Counted from the first letter of the stretch, positions 37,109 through 46,999 are shown. The stretch: DNA of 59,296 bases from Parcubacteria group bacterium GW2011_GWC2_48_17 (GCA_001003605.1 LCPL01000002.1:1-59296), one strand, 5' to 3'. Numbers and translations: made by a program. The notes: a model not told the origin generated them from the sequence alone.

Positions 37109-38392
37109 ATGAACTTCGAAATTCAGAAAAGACTTTCAAACGCGCTCGGAAGGGCGGGGCGGCTCGAAACACCGCACGGAGTTATCGAAACTCCGGCGTT
37201 CGTTGCTGTGGGAACCAAGGCGACTGTAAAAGCGCTGACGCCACATGAAGTCAAGGAAACTGGAGCGCAGGTCGTCTTGGGAAATACCTACCACCTTTAT
37301 TTGGAACCGGGGGAAGAGATTGTCAAGGAAGCTGGCGGAATAGGGAAATTCATGGGCTGGGGCGGTCCCACCTTGACCGATTCCGGCGGGTTTCAGGTAT
37401 TCTCACTCGGTGCGGACTTTGACAGAAAAATCGGGAAAGTCAGAAGGCACCAAGAAATCAAGGATATCTATTCCAATATTCCACAGAACAGTGGAATAGA
37501 AGAAGTGAGCAGGGGCCAGATAGAAAAGTTGGCGAAGATTGACGAAGACGGCGTTACTTTCAGGTCGTACAAAGACGGGAGTGCGCACCGCTTTACGCCC
37601 GAGCGCTCTATTGAAATACAGCATGACCTCGGAGCCGATATCATATTCGCGTTTGACGAATGCACCTCTCCAGACGCGCCGTACGAGTATCAGAAAGAAG
37701 CAATGGAACGCACTCACAGATGGGCAGAGCGTTCGCTCACGCGACACTATGAGCTGAAACAAAGTTCGACCTTGAATCGGGAAAAAGGTCGAACCTTGTT
37801 TCAGCAACAGATATTTGGGATAGTGCAAGGCGGGAGATTCGAGGACCTCCGTAAGGAAAGCGCAAAAGCAATTGGCAGGATGCATGTCCGCCGAAGCCTT
37901 GGCGAAGGCAGAGACTTTGACGGCTTCGGCATCGGCGGCTCGTTTGACAAGGAAGACATGGGGAACGCCGTGCGGTGGGTAAATGAGCTTCTGCCGGAGG
38001 AAAAGCCGCGCCATCTTCTCGGCATTGGCGACCCGATAGACCTTTTTGACGCCGTGGAGAATGGCTGCGACCTCTTTGACTGCGTCGCCCCAACACGAGA
38101 AGCGCGAAATGGTTCTTTGTACACGAAACGCGGCAGGTTCAACATTGAAAATGCAAAATATAGGACCGACTTCACGCCCATCGAAGACGACTGCGAGTGC
38201 TACACGTGCAAAAATTTCACCCGAGCATACCTCGCGCATCTGTTTCGCTCAAAGGAGATTCTCTCAAATACGCTCGCGACAATTCATAACCTCCATTTTA
38301 TCGTTCAGCTTGTTGGGAATATGCGTTCGGCAATTCTTGATGAAGACTTTTTCCGTTTTCGTGACAGCTTTCTTAAGTCGTATACGCGTTGA
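37109..38392 (+). CDS. tgt: Queuine tRNA-ribosyltransferase
   Basis: NTYHLYLEPGEEIVKEAGGIGKFMGWGGPTLTDSGGFQVFSL; FGIVQGG; HLLGIGDP; CDCYTCKNFTRAYLAHL-like zinc site. Confidence 0.96.
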   Translation: MNFEIQKRLSNALGRAGRLETPHGVIETPAFVAVGTKATVKALTPHEVKETGAQVVLGNTYHLYLEPGEEIVKEAGGIGKFMGWGGPTLTDSGGFQVFSLGADFDRKIGKVRRHQEIKDIYSNIPQNSGIEEVSRGQIEKLAKIDEDGVTFRSYKDGSAHRFTPERSIEIQHDLGADIIFAFDECTSPDAPYEYQKEAMERTHRWAERSLTRHYELKQSSTLNREKGRTLFQQQIFGIVQGGRFEDLRKESAKAIGRMHVRRSLGEGRDFDGFGIGGSFDKEDMGNAVRWVNELLPEEKPRHLLGIGDPIDLFDAVENGCDLFDCVAPTREARNGSLYTKRGRFNIENAKYRTDFTPIEDDCECYTCKNFTRAYLAHLFRSKEILSNTLATIHNLHFIVQLVGNMRSAILDEDFFRFRDSFLKSYTR

Positions 38393-38442
38393 ATTTGAGG
38401 CGGTTGATTCTTGGATTTTATTTTACAACTTTGAATGGTTTT

Positions 38443-38482
38443 AATGTAGTTTTTATTTACGGCCGTAAATAAAAACTACATT
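38443..38482. repeat. Perfect 40-bp palindrome centred on ACGGCCGT
   Basis: AATGTAGTTTTTATTTACGG|CCGTAAATAAAAACTACATT. Confidence 0.9.
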
Positions 38483-38531
38483 GCGGTTCCCGAACACACG
38501 CGTCGTCGACGAGTTTCGTAATTCACAGTTA

Positions 38532-38569
38532 TTTAGCAAAATTTTGACGGCCGTCGAAATTTTGCTAAA
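38532..38569. repeat. 38-bp palindrome centred on ACGGCCGT
   Basis: TTTAGCAAAATTTTGACGG|CCGTCGAAATTTTGCTAAA, one mismatch. Confidence 0.9.
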
Positions 38570-38748
38570 GTGCCTACCTGCGCACTTTTAGCCACTTTTC
38601 TATGGGCTAATTCACAGTACTGTAAACCAAACGAACGAAAAAGCAGTAGCCCACCGGCTACCGCTTGACTCCTTATTCAATTCCGTTTAGCGCTACGCGA
38701 ACCTTCTTCCTTGAAGTCTGTCAGCAGCCGCTCGAGCGCCGGTGATCA

Positions 38749-38961
38749 CTAATGCAATGCGATAAAACGCGGCGCGACATCGCGCAGAATAACATTCTCC
38801 ATTTTCGTCGGTGACTGATTACCGCTCGACATCCTCTCCAGAACAGAGGTCCTCAAATCCACTGTTATCGGGTGATTCAGGATCGGGTGGTCAGGTCCGG
38901 CTACAAACTCCAGCAGATTGTCTAACAGGAGTTCATCGGCCTGCTCGCTTCTTGTTGGCAT
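38749..38961 (-). CDS. Small hypothetical protein
   Basis: Open frame of 70 aa only. Confidence 0.35.
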   Translation of the reverse strand: MPTRSEQADELLLDNLLEFVAGPDHPILNHPITVDLRTSVLERMSSGNQSPTKMENVILRDVAPRFIALH

Positions 38962-39239
38962 AATTCGTTTCTTTTGGGTTAGGGGTCTTTGGATTCCTCC
39001 CTGGATTTGCGTTTTGTTCCTCTTCTGCTATGATTATACACATGAGTGGGAAAAGGCAAACTCTAAAGCTCGATAAGGTCTATGTCATTCTTCTCGTCCA
39101 GTGTTCGAGAGTTCATTTGTGCCGCTACTGAAATTCTGAAATTGGCGATACAAACGAGCCCTCGAACGAGGGCTCGTTTCGTTTCGCGAGCGCGAAACGA
39201 AAGCAGTTCTTTGATTAAACCCCCAGCAGTGTCAAAAAC

Positions 39240-39590
39240 ATGAGTGCTCATTACATTCCGTCGTCTTTGGAAATGGTGGATGGAGCCGAGCCGGCCATCG
39301 GCGTTGTATACGCGTCAAAGCGGTGCAAGATTCTAGCCGAATCCTCTCACGGCCGAGTCGGCTGGCGCGCCACTCTTGAAAGTGGCGGTCTCGTATCGGT
39401 AGTTGAAGTGTTTTTCTACGGCAGAGGAGGTCTCGCTCGCTGGCTTACCAGGGATGAACTTGAGACGATAAAGGCCAAACGCTCTGTCATATGGATACTG
39501 GCTCATGGCAAAGAGCATTACCTTGAGCGATGCCGAGGACGACAGCAAATGGAGACGGTTGCCAGTTGTGCGGCGAACTTCGCAACCTAA
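39240..39590 (+). CDS. Hypothetical protein
   Basis: Open frame of 116 aa followed by an intrinsic terminator. Confidence 0.4.
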   Translation: MSAHYIPSSLEMVDGAEPAIGVVYASKRCKILAESSHGRVGWRATLESGGLVSVVEVFFYGRGGLARWLTRDELETIKAKRSVIWILAHGKEHYLERCRGRQQMETVASCAANFAT

Positions 39591-39617
39591 CCTCTTTGAC
39601 ATTGCCTTTCGCGACAC

Positions 39618-39648
39618 CGCCGCTTCCTTTCCGAAGCGGCGTTTTTTT
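39618..39648 (+). terminator. Intrinsic terminator CGCCGCTTC-CTTTCC-GAAGCGGCG-TTTTTTT
   Basis: Perfect 9-bp stem plus seven T. Confidence 0.9.
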
Positions 39649-39797
39649 ATTGTGTCATCCCACACTTTTCAGAAAAAGTGTGGGATTGCGGCACTACGAA
39701 TGCCGCCCATGCGAATACCCCGCACTCCTGCGCCGGTGTGAACTTTTTGCACGGGTCCCAAGGGGGGTGATATACTTATAGTTGAATTTACTCGCTA

Positions 39798-40448
39798 ATG
39801 TTTGGAACAAAGCGTATGAAATTATCACAACTAGAAATGGGATGGCTCGCTGTTGCAGGCGCGCTTGTCGCAACCACAGGACTTTTATTGTCGGTCAATA
39901 GTTCGGGCGGGAGTAATATCGTCCGCATTGATTCCGGTGCGCGTTCGCAACTGGCTGAAGCATCGGCCGCTCTCACAACTGGCGGATACAAGCCCGGCCA
40001 AGTGGCGTTTTGGACAGGGTCAAATACGATTGCGGGAGACTCAAGTTTTACATGGAATAATACTAGCAAGAAGTTGAAAGCCCTGGTGCTAGATTCGGCT
40101 GCGATCACTTCTCCAAGAGCAATCACATTATATCCTGGAGGCAGTGGAACCGACCAACTGGTCGAAATAATTGGTCGTGTTCGTGCCTATGGGACTGGGA
40201 TTAACGAAGGATTGAGCACTATAGAGATACGGGGAGGAGGGTTACAGTTTCAAAATGGTCCATACGTTGCAAGACCGGCTTGTTTTTCAGGTAATCGTGG
40301 ACTTTTCTGGTTCACCACCGCCCCAACTTCGAGTAAAGGAGGAGATTCCGTTAGTGTTTGCGTAAACGCCGGTAACAATGTATTGGTGTGGAGAACGCTA
40401 CCACTTGAAGTGGAACAAGGAGGAGGCTTTTCTGGAGGAGGCCTCTGA
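39798..40448 (+). CDS. Secreted / surface-anchored hypothetical protein
   Basis: N-terminal TM, Ser/Thr/Gly-rich body. Confidence 0.55.
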   Translation: MFGTKRMKLSQLEMGWLAVAGALVATTGLLLSVNSSGGSNIVRIDSGARSQLAEASAALTTGGYKPGQVAFWTGSNTIAGDSSFTWNNTSKKLKALVLDSAAITSPRAITLYPGGSGTDQLVEIIGRVRAYGTGINEGLSTIEIRGGGLQFQNGPYVARPACFSGNRGLFWFTTAPTSSKGGDSVSVCVNAGNNVLVWRTLPLEVEQGGGFSGGGL

Positions 40449-40565
40449 TTTCTAAAATCCCTCGGCCTGCGGCCACTCCCTTTAGGAAAGGGAGAATACG
40501 GGGTGTGGAAAGTTACTTCCCGCCTGGTTGATTTAATTTCAGATATCTGATACCGTTTAGTAAGT

Positions 40566-40889
40566 ATGAACTCTACAAAATTGGTCCATCTCCATCCTGG
40601 ATTGCGTTTGCTCCCAGGCATCGCTCTCTTTGCGATCGCTGTTCTCACGCTACTTGACGGCCACTATGTTGGCACTCTGCCTTTCCTTCTGTCATTCTTC
40701 CTTTGGTGGGCGCTTCAGTATTTTATGCTTTTCAAGTGCGGTACTTGCGGCAGTAGGATGACGATGGCTGCGTGTCCTTGCGCAACTACTGTTGATCAGT
40801 TAACGAAACCGCGGGCCGGAATGGTCATATGTCTCAAGTGTAACACAGTTGATTTTCCAGCTCAGGCGACACCTGCCAAATCGACCTGA
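40566..40889 (+). CDS. Two-TM protein with C-terminal Cys clusters
   Basis: FKCGTCGSRMTMAACPCATT...VICLKCNTVD. Confidence 0.5.
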   Translation: MNSTKLVHLHPGLRLLPGIALFAIAVLTLLDGHYVGTLPFLLSFFLWWALQYFMLFKCGTCGSRMTMAACPCATTVDQLTKPRAGMVICLKCNTVDFPAQATPAKST

Positions 40890-40986
40890 CCGATACACAT
40901 CGCGCAGGAATACGCACTTTCTCACATCCGCCCGGGGTTTCCCATGGCGGTTTTCTTTTAGCCCGTCGCACGGTATAGTTTTTGTC

Positions 40987-43068
40987 ATGAGCGAGAAATT
41001 TCATCTCAAATGTAAATTTAGACCCGCGGGTGATCAGCCCAAGGCCATTAAGACGCTTGTGGAAGGGATTGAAAAAGGGGAGCGCTATCAAACACTCCTA
41101 GGCGTTACTGGCTCTGGGAAAACATTCACGGTTGCCAATGTTATCCAGAAAGTGCAAAAACCGACGCTTGTTATCGCGCATAATAAAACCTTGGCGGCAC
41201 AGCTCGCGCAGGAGTATCGGGAGTTTTTTCCGGATAATGAAGTTCATTACTTTGTTTCGTACTACGACTTCTATCAACCGGAAGCGTATATGCCGGTTAC
41301 GGACACCTACATAGAAAAGGAAGCGCAGATTAACGAGGAAATTGAACGGCTTCGCCATGCGTCAACACAGGCCCTTCTTACGAGGAAGGATGTGATTATT
41401 GTCGCATCCGTATCGTGCATTTACGGACTCGGAAGTCCGGAAGAGTATGAAAAGGTCAACAGAAAAATCACAAAGGGAATGATACTTTCCCGCGGCGAGT
41501 TTATCCGCGCCCTTGTCGGAATTCACTACACGAGGACCACCGCAGACCTTTCCCCCGGGATGTTTCGCGCGCTCGGGGATGTGGTGGAAGTACAGCCGCA
41601 AAGCGAGCGAGTCATCTATCGAGTAGAGTTTGATAGCAGCACGGTAAAGCGCATTCAGAAAATTGACCCCATCAGCCGCAAGCTTCTCGCGGAAGAAGAA
41701 CATGTATTTATTTTTCCCGCGCGACACTTCATTACACCAGAAGATGAGCGGGAAAAGGCGATAGAAACTATAAAACTCGAACTTACAGAGCGTCTCAAGG
41801 AATTTGAGAAATCCGGAAAGATACTGGAAGCCGAACGTCTGAAGCGCCGCACTCGTTACGATCTCGCCATGCTCCGCGAGGTTGGCTACTGCAACGGCAT
41901 TGAGAATTATTCACGGCATTTTTCGGGGAAACTTCCCGGAGAACCGCCCGATACCTTGTTGTCATATTTCCAGCAAGGTCGCGGACAGACGCCGAAAGGA
42001 GACTCGGGATTTTTGACCGTCATAGATGAATCGCATGTTACCATCCCACAGCTTCGCGCCATGTATGCGGGAGACCAGGCGCGGAAGGAGTCGCTCGTTG
42101 AACATGGATTTAGATTGCCTTCAGCTAAGGACAATCGTCCGCTTAAATTTAACGAGTTCGAGGAACGTGTCGGACAAGTCCTGTTCACCTCGGCGACTCC
42201 AGGTCCGTATGAGTTCGAGAGGGGTAATATCGTTGAGCAAGTCATTCGTCCAACGGGATTGGTGGACCCTAAAATACAGGTTAAGCCAGTATCCGATCAT
42301 TCTACAAGGTCCGACCTTGTACAAGGTCGGACCTTGTATCGAGGGCAGATTGCCGATTTTATAGCTGAAGCCGAGAAAGACATCAAAAAGGGCGGTAGAG
42401 TCATAGCAACCACACTTACGAAGAAAATGGCGGAGAACCTAACGGGGTTTCTCAAGGAGAAGGGAATCAAAGCCGAATATCTGCACAGCGATATAGAAAC
42501 GCTTGAGAGAATTACCATTCTTTCAGACTTTCGAAATGGAAAGTTTGATGTGGTTGTTGGAGTAAACCTTCTCCGCGAGGGACTCGACCTTCCAGAAGTA
42601 TCTCTTATCGGCATTTTGGATGCTGACCGCGAGGGCTTCCTTCGGTCGCAGACCTCGCTTATCCAAATAATCGGACGCGCCGCTCGCAATGTGGCCGGTA
42701 GAGTTATTCTTTATGCGGATAAAGTTACGGGTTCAATAGAGAGAGCCATGATGGAAACGAATCGTCGCCGTAGCATTCAGCTTGCCTATAACGCAAAGCA
42801 CAACATTACTCCAAAAACTATTATCAAAAAGGTACGCGATATCACAGAATCTCTGGGTCTGGAACATAAGAAGACGATTTCACGGCTTATTCTAATAGAC
42901 AAGGAGTCCTTGAAACACAAAACACTTGAGCAGGTGTTGAAGGAAAAAAGGTTGCAGATGAACGCGGCGGTAAAAATCTTGGACTTCGAGACGGCCGCAA
43001 TACTGCGGGATGAGATCGCTATTCTTCTGAAAGAATCTAAACTCGTGGAGAAAAAGGCCAAAAGTTAG
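40987..43068 (+). CDS. uvrB: Excinuclease ABC subunit B
   Basis: GVTGSGKTFTVANVIQ, VSYYDFYQPEAYMP, VVGVNLLREGLDLPEVSLIGILDADREGFLRS. Confidence 0.97.
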   Translation: MSEKFHLKCKFRPAGDQPKAIKTLVEGIEKGERYQTLLGVTGSGKTFTVANVIQKVQKPTLVIAHNKTLAAQLAQEYREFFPDNEVHYFVSYYDFYQPEAYMPVTDTYIEKEAQINEEIERLRHASTQALLTRKDVIIVASVSCIYGLGSPEEYEKVNRKITKGMILSRGEFIRALVGIHYTRTTADLSPGMFRALGDVVEVQPQSERVIYRVEFDSSTVKRIQKIDPISRKLLAEEEHVFIFPARHFITPEDEREKAIETIKLELTERLKEFEKSGKILEAERLKRRTRYDLAMLREVGYCNGIENYSRHFSGKLPGEPPDTLLSYFQQGRGQTPKGDSGFLTVIDESHVTIPQLRAMYAGDQARKESLVEHGFRLPSAKDNRPLKFNEFEERVGQVLFTSATPGPYEFERGNIVEQVIRPTGLVDPKIQVKPVSDHSTRSDLVQGRTLYRGQIADFIAEAEKDIKKGGRVIATTLTKKMAENLTGFLKEKGIKAEYLHSDIETLERITILSDFRNGKFDVVVGVNLLREGLDLPEVSLIGILDADREGFLRSQTSLIQIIGRAARNVAGRVILYADKVTGSIERAMMETNRRRSIQLAYNAKHNITPKTIIKKVRDITESLGLEHKKTISRLILIDKESLKHKTLEQVLKEKRLQMNAAVKILDFETAAILRDEIAILLKESKLVEKKAKS

Positions 43069-43186
43069 AACAAAGCGCGATGCCGGTGGACTTTAGGACA
43101 GGTTTTGATAGAATTAAGACCAATTCAATACATTACATTGTTGAATTTTGATATCTTTTGAATTACGCATTTAATATTTGATGTTT

Positions 43187-44014
43187 ATGGCGAACAAGAT
43201 TCTAATCATCGAGGATGATATTTTCTTCGGGGATGTTCTTCGACAGAAACTTCAGACTAGCGGATATGAGACGCTACTTTCGCGTGACGGCACATCTGGA
43301 TTGAAGCAGATTCGCGAGGAGCATCCAGATCTCGTACTTCTTGATATCATCCTACCGAAGATGAACGGCTACGAACTACTGGAAGCGAAGCAAAATGATC
43401 CCACCATCGCGTCCATTCCCGTCATCGTCATATCAAACTTAGGTCAGTCGGTCGAGATAAATCGCGCTCTCGTCCTAGGTGTTAAGGACTATCTCGTAAA
43501 ATCGCAATTCGACCCGGAAGAAATTATCACAAAAATCCGCCTGCAGCTTAGCAGTGGAAATGGAGCCACGCTGGCAAGTCACGAAAAGACCGCCAGTGCA
43601 AAAGCGGTTCCCGCGATCCACACTGACCTTATTGGAAAGAAGATTATGTGGGTTGAAGACGACAAATTCTTAAGTGAAATCATCGCACGAAAGCTTGTTC
43701 AGCACGGCTGCGTTCTCTTCCACGCCGCCGAAGGTGTTGAAGCATTTCGGATATTTGGAAAAGAGAAACCAGATCTTATCTTGTTGGATATTCTTCTTTC
43801 TGGAATGGATGGTTTTGAAATCTTGAAGAGAATAAAGGAAGACGAAAAGACGAAACATATTCCGGTCATACTCCTCTCCAATCTTGGACAAAAAGAGGAT
43901 ATCGAAAAGGGTAAATCGCTCGGCGCCGCCCGCTTTCTCGTGAAGGCCATGGTTACCCTAGACGAGATTATTGAGGAGATAAACGCTGTGCTTAAGGAAG
44001 TTAGTAGTAGTTAG
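43187..44014 (+). CDS. Response regulator with two tandem receiver domains
   Basis: ILIIEDDIFFGDVL...LVLLDIILPKMNGYELLE and IMWVEDDKFLSEII...LILLDILLSGMDGFEILK. Confidence 0.93.
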   Translation: MANKILIIEDDIFFGDVLRQKLQTSGYETLLSRDGTSGLKQIREEHPDLVLLDIILPKMNGYELLEAKQNDPTIASIPVIVISNLGQSVEINRALVLGVKDYLVKSQFDPEEIITKIRLQLSSGNGATLASHEKTASAKAVPAIHTDLIGKKIMWVEDDKFLSEIIARKLVQHGCVLFHAAEGVEAFRIFGKEKPDLILLDILLSGMDGFEILKRIKEDEKTKHIPVILLSNLGQKEDIEKGKSLGAARFLVKAMVTLDEIIEEINAVLKEVSSS

Positions 44015-44233
44015 TAGAAAAAGAGATGACGGCAAAGAAGTCAATCTTGCCGCCACGCACAGGGCTTCAATCCGTTGTTTCTTTTTGAGTTCGTCTCTGA
44101 TATAGTCCCTCTCATACACCCTATGGAGCAATCCATGGGGCAGTTGAAGTTTGTAAGCTAAAATTGGAAGCTAAAGAAAATTAAGATTGCAGTTTGATTT
44201 TAACCAAGAAGCGGTTTGAATAACGAAGGTGCT

Positions 44234-46999
44234 ATGTCAAAAGAACGTGAAAATTCTGACGGGGCAGGTAAAATCATTGTAAAAGGCGCGCGGACGCATA
44301 ATTTAAAGAACATAACGGTTGAGATGCCGCGCAACAAAATGATTGTTTTTACCGGACTTTCCGGCTCGGGGAAGTCTTCGCTTGCGTTTGACACTATCTT
44401 TGCCGAGGGCCAGCGTCGCTATGTGGAATCGCTTTCCGCGTACGCGCGCCAATTTCTCCGTCAAATGCAAAAACCGGATGTTGATGAAATTATAGGGCTT
44501 TCACCGGCGATTTCGATTGACCAAAAGTCACGCTCAAATAATCCGCGCTCGACCGTCGCAACGATTACGGAGGTTTACGATTATCTTCGCGTGCTTCTCT
44601 CCCGCGTCGGGAGGCCGTATTGCCTTATCTGCGGACGCGAAATAAAGAAACTCTCAGGCGAGGAGATAAAGCAAACGATATTAGACTCTGTAAACAAGAT
44701 TCTCTCCGAGAGAAAGGACAAGAAAATACTTGGCATAGAATATAACGACCTAAAACTCAAGCTATACGCTCCTGTTGTGGTCGGGCGCAAGGGCGAGTAT
44801 TACCAAATGCTATACGACCTTCTCGGCAAGGGGTACAAGATTGTTAAAGTTGACGGCATAGAAAAAAACTTACGCGAGCAAATCGTCCTTGAAAAGCACA
44901 AGAAGCATGATATCGACGCACTCGTTGACGAATATTTCCTTACTGACCTTTCAAAAAGTGGCGAGGTTTTAAATGAGCGCCTGCCTGAGGCGATTGAGCG
45001 AGCGCTTCATGAATCAGACGGACTGCTCAAGATTGAGATTCCCGCCTTCGCATCTCCTTCCAGTCGAGCTGTGGCGGGCAGGCCCGCCTCCGCTTCAGCG
45101 AAGCATGGGAAACGGGATAAAAACTCAAACGAACCTCTCGAAAGCAAAATAATCTCGGCGAAGTTCATGTGTCCTTACGACGGGTTCTCATATCCGGAGA
45201 TAGAGCCGAGACTCTTCTCATTCAACTCTCCGTACGGCGCGTGTCCCGAGTGCAATGGACTCGGGACAAGACACTTCTTTGGCGAGGAGTCGTGTCAAAA
45301 GTGCCATGGCGCCCGCCTTCGAGATGAAGCTCTGCATGTTCGAATCGGGGCCGCGAAGACTGACCAACCGCGCAAGGCAAGCCAATCAGGGAGGCACAGA
45401 GTAAATAAAGATAGCGACGAGAGAGGATTAAATATCGTCGAAATTGCTAACCTCTCCATCGCTGATGCTTACGACTTCTTCATAGAACTCGAACTCACCG
45501 CCAAGGAAAAGGAGATTGCGAAAGTTGTTCTTCGCGAGATTGAATCACGCCTACAATTTATGGTTGATGTCGGGATTGAGTATCTGACACTCGGTCGTCG
45601 CGCGCACACGCTCTCCGGGGGCGAGGCGCAGAGAATACGGCTCGCGTCGCAGCTTGGGAGCGGACTTGTCGGCGCGCTCTATGTGCTTGATGAACCGACT
45701 ATTGGGCTCCACGCTCATGATAACGCGAGACTTATTAAAACGCTTTTACACCTTCGAGATATAGGCAACACGATAATCGTTGTTGAGCACGATGAAGAGA
45801 CAATTCTTTCTTCAGACTACCTCATAGATATCGGACCCGGAGCCGGCGTGCATGGCGGGAAAATTGTTGTTGCAGATTATTTGCATAAGCTTCTGAAGGC
45901 AAAAAGTACGCAGGCTAGCGGAGAGTCACTTACGCTTGCGTATCTGCGCGGAGAAAAGGAAGTCAAAGTCCCGGAGGAAAGAAGAACTACAGACAAAGGA
46001 TTTCTTCGCGTACGCGGGGCAAACCTATTCAACATCAGAAACCAAAATATAGATATCCCGCTTGGCAGATTTGTCGCCGTCACTGGAGTGTCCGGTTCAG
46101 GAAAATCCACCTTCGTGTACGAAATTCTGCACAAGAATCTTCGGGCAAGATTCGATAGAAAGTACAGGACGGCGGATGTTTATAATGTCGGTTCTTTCAC
46201 CGGCACGGAATATCTTTCCAGAACCATTTTGATTGACCAATCCGCTATCGGGCGCACTCCACGCTCGAATCCGGCGACATATACCGGCGCTTGGACCTTT
46301 ATCCGTGAACTTTTGTCAGAAAGCGAGGAGGCGCGCGTCCGCGGATGGGGTCCAAGCCGTTTTTCATTCAACGTAAGGGGCGGCAGATGCGAAGCATGTC
46401 AGGGTAATGGCGAGATAGCGGTTGAGATGCATTTTCTGCCGACTGTGTATGTTACATGCGATGTTTGCGCGGGCAAACGCTTTATGAAAGAAACACTCGA
46501 AGTGAGATACAGAAAGAAAAGCGTACATGATATTCTTCACATGACAATTGAGGAAGCACTCTCGCTGTTTGAAGATATTCCAGCCGTGTATGACCGTTTG
46601 AAAACCCTTAGCGAAGTAGGACTCGGCTACCTGGAACTCGGACAATCGGCAACAACGCTCTCGGGCGGGGAAGCTCAGAGAGTCAAAATCTCCTCGGAAC
46701 TCTATCGGCGGCATGTGGAGAAAACAATTTATCTTTTGGACGAGCCGACAGTGGGACTGCATTATGAAGACGTGAAGAAACTCATCGAGATATTGCAGAA
46801 GCTAGTGAACCACGGCAATACCGTGGTTGTCATTGAGCATAATATGGACATCATAAAATCCGCAGATTACATAATTGACTTTGGTCCGGATGGCGGAAAC
46901 GGCGGCGGCATCGTCATTGCAAAGGGTACGCCGGAACAGGTTGCCGAGACGAAAAAGTCATATACCGGAGAGTATCTTAAAAAAGTTTTGAGAAGGTAG
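44234..46999 (+). CDS. uvrA: Excinuclease ABC subunit A
   Basis: VFTGLSGSGKSSLAFDTIFAEGQRRYVESLSAYARQFL; VTGVSGSGKSTFVYEIL; TLSGGEAQRVKIS. Confidence 0.98.
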   Translation: MSKERENSDGAGKIIVKGARTHNLKNITVEMPRNKMIVFTGLSGSGKSSLAFDTIFAEGQRRYVESLSAYARQFLRQMQKPDVDEIIGLSPAISIDQKSRSNNPRSTVATITEVYDYLRVLLSRVGRPYCLICGREIKKLSGEEIKQTILDSVNKILSERKDKKILGIEYNDLKLKLYAPVVVGRKGEYYQMLYDLLGKGYKIVKVDGIEKNLREQIVLEKHKKHDIDALVDEYFLTDLSKSGEVLNERLPEAIERALHESDGLLKIEIPAFASPSSRAVAGRPASASAKHGKRDKNSNEPLESKIISAKFMCPYDGFSYPEIEPRLFSFNSPYGACPECNGLGTRHFFGEESCQKCHGARLRDEALHVRIGAAKTDQPRKASQSGRHRVNKDSDERGLNIVEIANLSIADAYDFFIELELTAKEKEIAKVVLREIESRLQFMVDVGIEYLTLGRRAHTLSGGEAQRIRLASQLGSGLVGALYVLDEPTIGLHAHDNARLIKTLLHLRDIGNTIIVVEHDEETILSSDYLIDIGPGAGVHGGKIVVADYLHKLLKAKSTQASGESLTLAYLRGEKEVKVPEERRTTDKGFLRVRGANLFNIRNQNIDIPLGRFVAVTGVSGSGKSTFVYEILHKNLRARFDRKYRTADVYNVGSFTGTEYLSRTILIDQSAIGRTPRSNPATYTGAWTFIRELLSESEEARVRGWGPSRFSFNVRGGRCEACQGNGEIAVEMHFLPTVYVTCDVCAGKRFMKETLEVRYRKKSVHDILHMTIEEALSLFEDIPAVYDRLKTLSEVGLGYLELGQSATTLSGGEAQRVKISSELYRRHVEKTIYLLDEPTVGLHYEDVKKLIEILQKLVNHGNTVVVIEHNMDIIKSADYIIDFGPDGGNGGGIVIAKGTPEQVAETKKSYTGEYLKKVLRR

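Noticed and set aside
37403-38239. 278-aa minus-strand ORF with SAFAKASADMHPAN opposite tgt
   Set aside because: Shadow ORF of tgt; the AFAKASAD string is the antisense reading of the palindromic repeat.
39153-39202. Two adjacent hairpins (ACGAGCCCTCG-AA-CGAGGGCTCGT and TTTCGTTTCGCG-AG-CGCGAAACGAAA)
   Set aside because: Best explained as ordinary tandem terminators or attenuator before the small ORF at 39240.
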